6,221 nucleotides of DNA, taken from Chloroflexota bacterium (lineage in GTDB: Bacteria > Chloroflexota > Limnocylindria > Limnocylindrales > CSP1-4). Both the position numbers and the translations under genes were made by a program. Shown here in pieces: positions 5,484 to 6,221 of this stretch; positions within the stretch are counted from its first letter, which is position 1, and every line of letters begins with the position of its first letter. The DNA is taken from positions 1 to 6,221 of the forward strand of contig JACCVB010000028.1 in assembly GCA_013698385.1 (NCBI GenBank). Reading direction: 5' to 3'. Under the pieces are notes generated by a model. The model saw nothing but the letters and a program-made list of their open reading frames with translations, had not been told where the DNA came from and made no database searches.

Positions 5484-5489
5484 GCTATA
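5456..5489. promoter_or_regulatory. Tandem operator: two 19-bp palindromes sharing one TATA
   Basis: First palindrome 5456-5474: TATACCGT, spacer GTG, ACGGTATA. Second palindrome 5471-5489: TATAGCGT, spacer GTC, ACGCTATA. Both have perfect 8-base arms and a 3-base spacer. Their centres are 15 bp apart and they overlap by the common TATA. The form and position, over the -10 and start site of both divergent promoters, fit two dimers of a TetR-type repressor; a PadR-type repressor is another option. The MerR-like gene at 6065 is less likely to be the partner, since its own upstream palindrome has a different sequence. Confidence 0.75.
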
Positions 5490-5496
5490 ACACGGC

Positions 5497-5506
5497 GGAG
5501 GAGGAG
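5497..5506 (+). promoter_or_regulatory. Strong ribosome binding site of the SOD-like gene
   Basis: GGAGGAGGAG ends two bases before ATG-5509; its AGGAGG core (5499-5504) has a four-base spacer. Together with the near-consensus promoter it predicts high expression once the operator is free. Confidence 0.8.
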
Positions 5507-5508
5507 TC

Positions 5509-5982
5509 ATGATCGCGCGACCACGACGCATTCGACGGACCGGGGCGGTCCTGTTGGCAGTCCTCGCGGCGGTGACACTGGCCGTGCCCGCCGCGGCCGG
5601 TGGTGCACAGGTCACGCGCGGTACCTTCCACGCGTTCTCGGCGAACACGGCGCTGGACATCAGCGGACATGCGGTCATGGTCAGGACCGCTGATGGGCGA
5701 ACGTTCGTGTCCGTCCACCTCGAGGGACTCGCCGCGAACACGGCATACGGATCGCACATCCACAAGCAGGCCTGCAGCGACAACTTTGCCGGCACGCACT
5801 ACCGCTTCGACCCGGCTGGGCCCGCCGACGACGTCAACGAGATCTGGCCCGCCTTTACGACGAACGGGGCCGGCATCGGCAACGGCAACGCCCGCAACGA
5901 CGGAACTGCGGACAGCACGGCCGTCTCTGTCGTCGTCCATGCGCCGGGCGGCGTGAAGATCACCTGCGCCGACCTGGGGTAG
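5509..5982 (+). CDS. Secreted Cu/Zn superoxide dismutase-like protein, apparently copper-only
   Basis: The protein has 157 residues. A signal peptide occupies about 1-30 (RPRRIRR, hydrophobic 12-25, AVPAAA before the cut), so it is extracytoplasmic. The remainder follows the SodC beta-barrel in order. GSHIHKQAC (81-89) gives His83 and His85 in place of the copper ligands His46 and His48 of SOD1. THYRFDP (96-102) gives His97 for His63, and VVVHAPGG (141-148) gives His144 for His120. Cys89 and Cys153 (KITCADLG) correspond to the structural disulfide 57-146. The zinc ligands equivalent to His71, His80 and Asp83 are absent: that stretch reads GPADDVNEIWPAF. The arginine that guides superoxide (SOD1 Arg143) is also not evident. 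This resembles copper-only SOD-like proteins and could be a dismutase, a copper binder or a non-catalytic relative. It is divergent from the dddP-like gene under a common operator. Confidence 0.82.
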   Translation: MIARPRRIRRTGAVLLAVLAAVTLAVPAAAGGAQVTRGTFHAFSANTALDISGHAVMVRTADGRTFVSVHLEGLAANTAYGSHIHKQACSDNFAGTHYRFDPAGPADDVNEIWPAFTTNGAGIGNGNARNDGTADSTAVSVVVHAPGGVKITCADLG

Positions 5983-6027
5983 GCACGGACTTCTGCGGGT
6001 CGCGCTCGAGGTGTTGGTAGGCACATC

Positions 6028-6056
6028 TAGACACATGGTCATCATGCGACCATAAT
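6028..6056 (+). promoter_or_regulatory. Promoter of the MerR-like gene, predicting a leaderless mRNA
   Basis: TAGACA (6028-6033), a 17-base spacer and CATAAT (6051-6056) differ from consensus at one base each. The expected start, about seven bases after the -10, falls at 6063-6065, on or next to the ATG at 6065. There is no properly spaced Shine-Dalgarno site (only AGG one base before ATG), which agrees with leaderless translation. Confidence 0.55.
6035..6053. promoter_or_regulatory. Inverted repeat between -35 and -10 of the MerR-like promoter
   Basis: ATGGTC (6035-6040) and GACCAT (6048-6053) are perfect arms with a seven-base spacer. The repeat fills the promoter spacer and enters the -10, the usual place for MerR-type operators, so autoregulation by the downstream product is plausible. 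The arms are short and chance cannot be excluded. Confidence 0.4.
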
Positions 6057-6064
6057 CCCTAGGT

Positions 6065-6221
6065 ATGGCAGACCAACAGGCGGTGGGCGGGCCGATTCGC
6101 CTCGGTCAGGCAGCGGAGATGCTCGGCGTCTCGGTCGAGACGCTTCGACGGTGGGAGGCCGACGGTCGCCTCTCGATGACTCGTTCGGAGGGCGGCCAGC
6201 GCCTGGTCGAGATGGAGCAGG
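6065..6221 (+). CDS. MerR-like helix-turn-helix regulator, N-terminal part only
   Basis: The 52 visible residues contain the start of a winged helix-turn-helix: IRLGQAAEMLGVSVETLRRW (11-30), then EADGRLSMTRSEGGQRLVE (31-49). LGVSVETLRRWE is the recognition helix of MerR/excisionase-type domains. The GGQR turn is frequent in short regulators from Chloroflexota and Actinomycetota that carry C-terminal TOBE (molybdate-binding) domains. Whether such a domain follows cannot be seen. The gene lies 82 bases after the SOD-like gene on the same strand but has its own promoter. It could control itself or neighbours to the right; a role at the 5456-5489 operator is unlikely, as the palindromes differ. 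Confidence 0.85.
   Translation, partial: MADQQAVGGPIRLGQAAEMLGVSVETLRRWEADGRLSMTRSEGGQRLVEMEQ

Noticed and set aside
5485..6045. 186-codon minus-strand frame opposite the SOD-like gene
   Set aside because: The plus strand carries a signal peptide, ribosome site, promoter and family motifs; the minus frame is a shadow.

Overview
The window is GC-rich, densely coded bacterial DNA. It carries a mixture of start signals: good Shine-Dalgarno sites for most genes, and at least one start that looks leaderless. The protein styles (FAD/M24, SRPBCC, HTH_42, secreted SOD-like) fit a soil or freshwater Chloroflexota or Actinomycetota lineage. That placement is inference; no marker gene is present.

Layout. 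(1) 1-1038, minus strand: a partial winged-helix (HTH_42/YcaQ-like) gene leaving the left edge. Upstream of it is a small four-helix membrane protein (DUF1440-like) whose frame reads far into the winged-helix gene. (2) 1307-1777, plus: an intact SRPBCC (polyketide cyclase/COQ10-like) protein. (3) About 1856-2660, plus: a graveyard of three decayed genes. First is an unidentified helical protein scattered over three frames. Next is a ribbon-helix-helix antitoxin with a nonsense codon and a frameshift. Last is a Doc/Fic-type toxin that has lost its whole catalytic core. (4) 2661-3165: no intact gene. It holds a 142-bp segment bounded by 26-bp imperfect inverted repeats, a roughly 14-bp-period tandem array, and possibly the tail of an oxidoreductase gene on the minus strand. 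(5) 3166-4002, plus: a secreted chymotrypsin-fold serine protease. (6) 4004-5437, minus: an M24-fold protein that keeps every metal and active-site residue I know for the DMSP lyase DddP. Its stop codon faces the protease stop with one base between. (7) 5509-5982, plus: a secreted Cu/Zn-SOD-like protein that keeps the copper ligands and the disulfide but not the zinc site. (8) 6065 to the right edge: the start of a MerR-like HTH regulator.

The most striking regulatory structure lies between the dddP-like and SOD-like genes (5431-5489). A near-consensus promoter points to the SOD-like gene. A second, opposed promoter appears to use the same self-complementary -10 hexamer (TATATA) for the dddP-like gene. 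Two head-to-tail 19-bp palindromes that share a TATA sit over and beside it. This predicts that both genes are switched together by one dimeric repressor, probably TetR-like and not encoded in the window. A sulfur/acrylate enzyme and an extracellular oxidative-stress protein would then respond to one signal.
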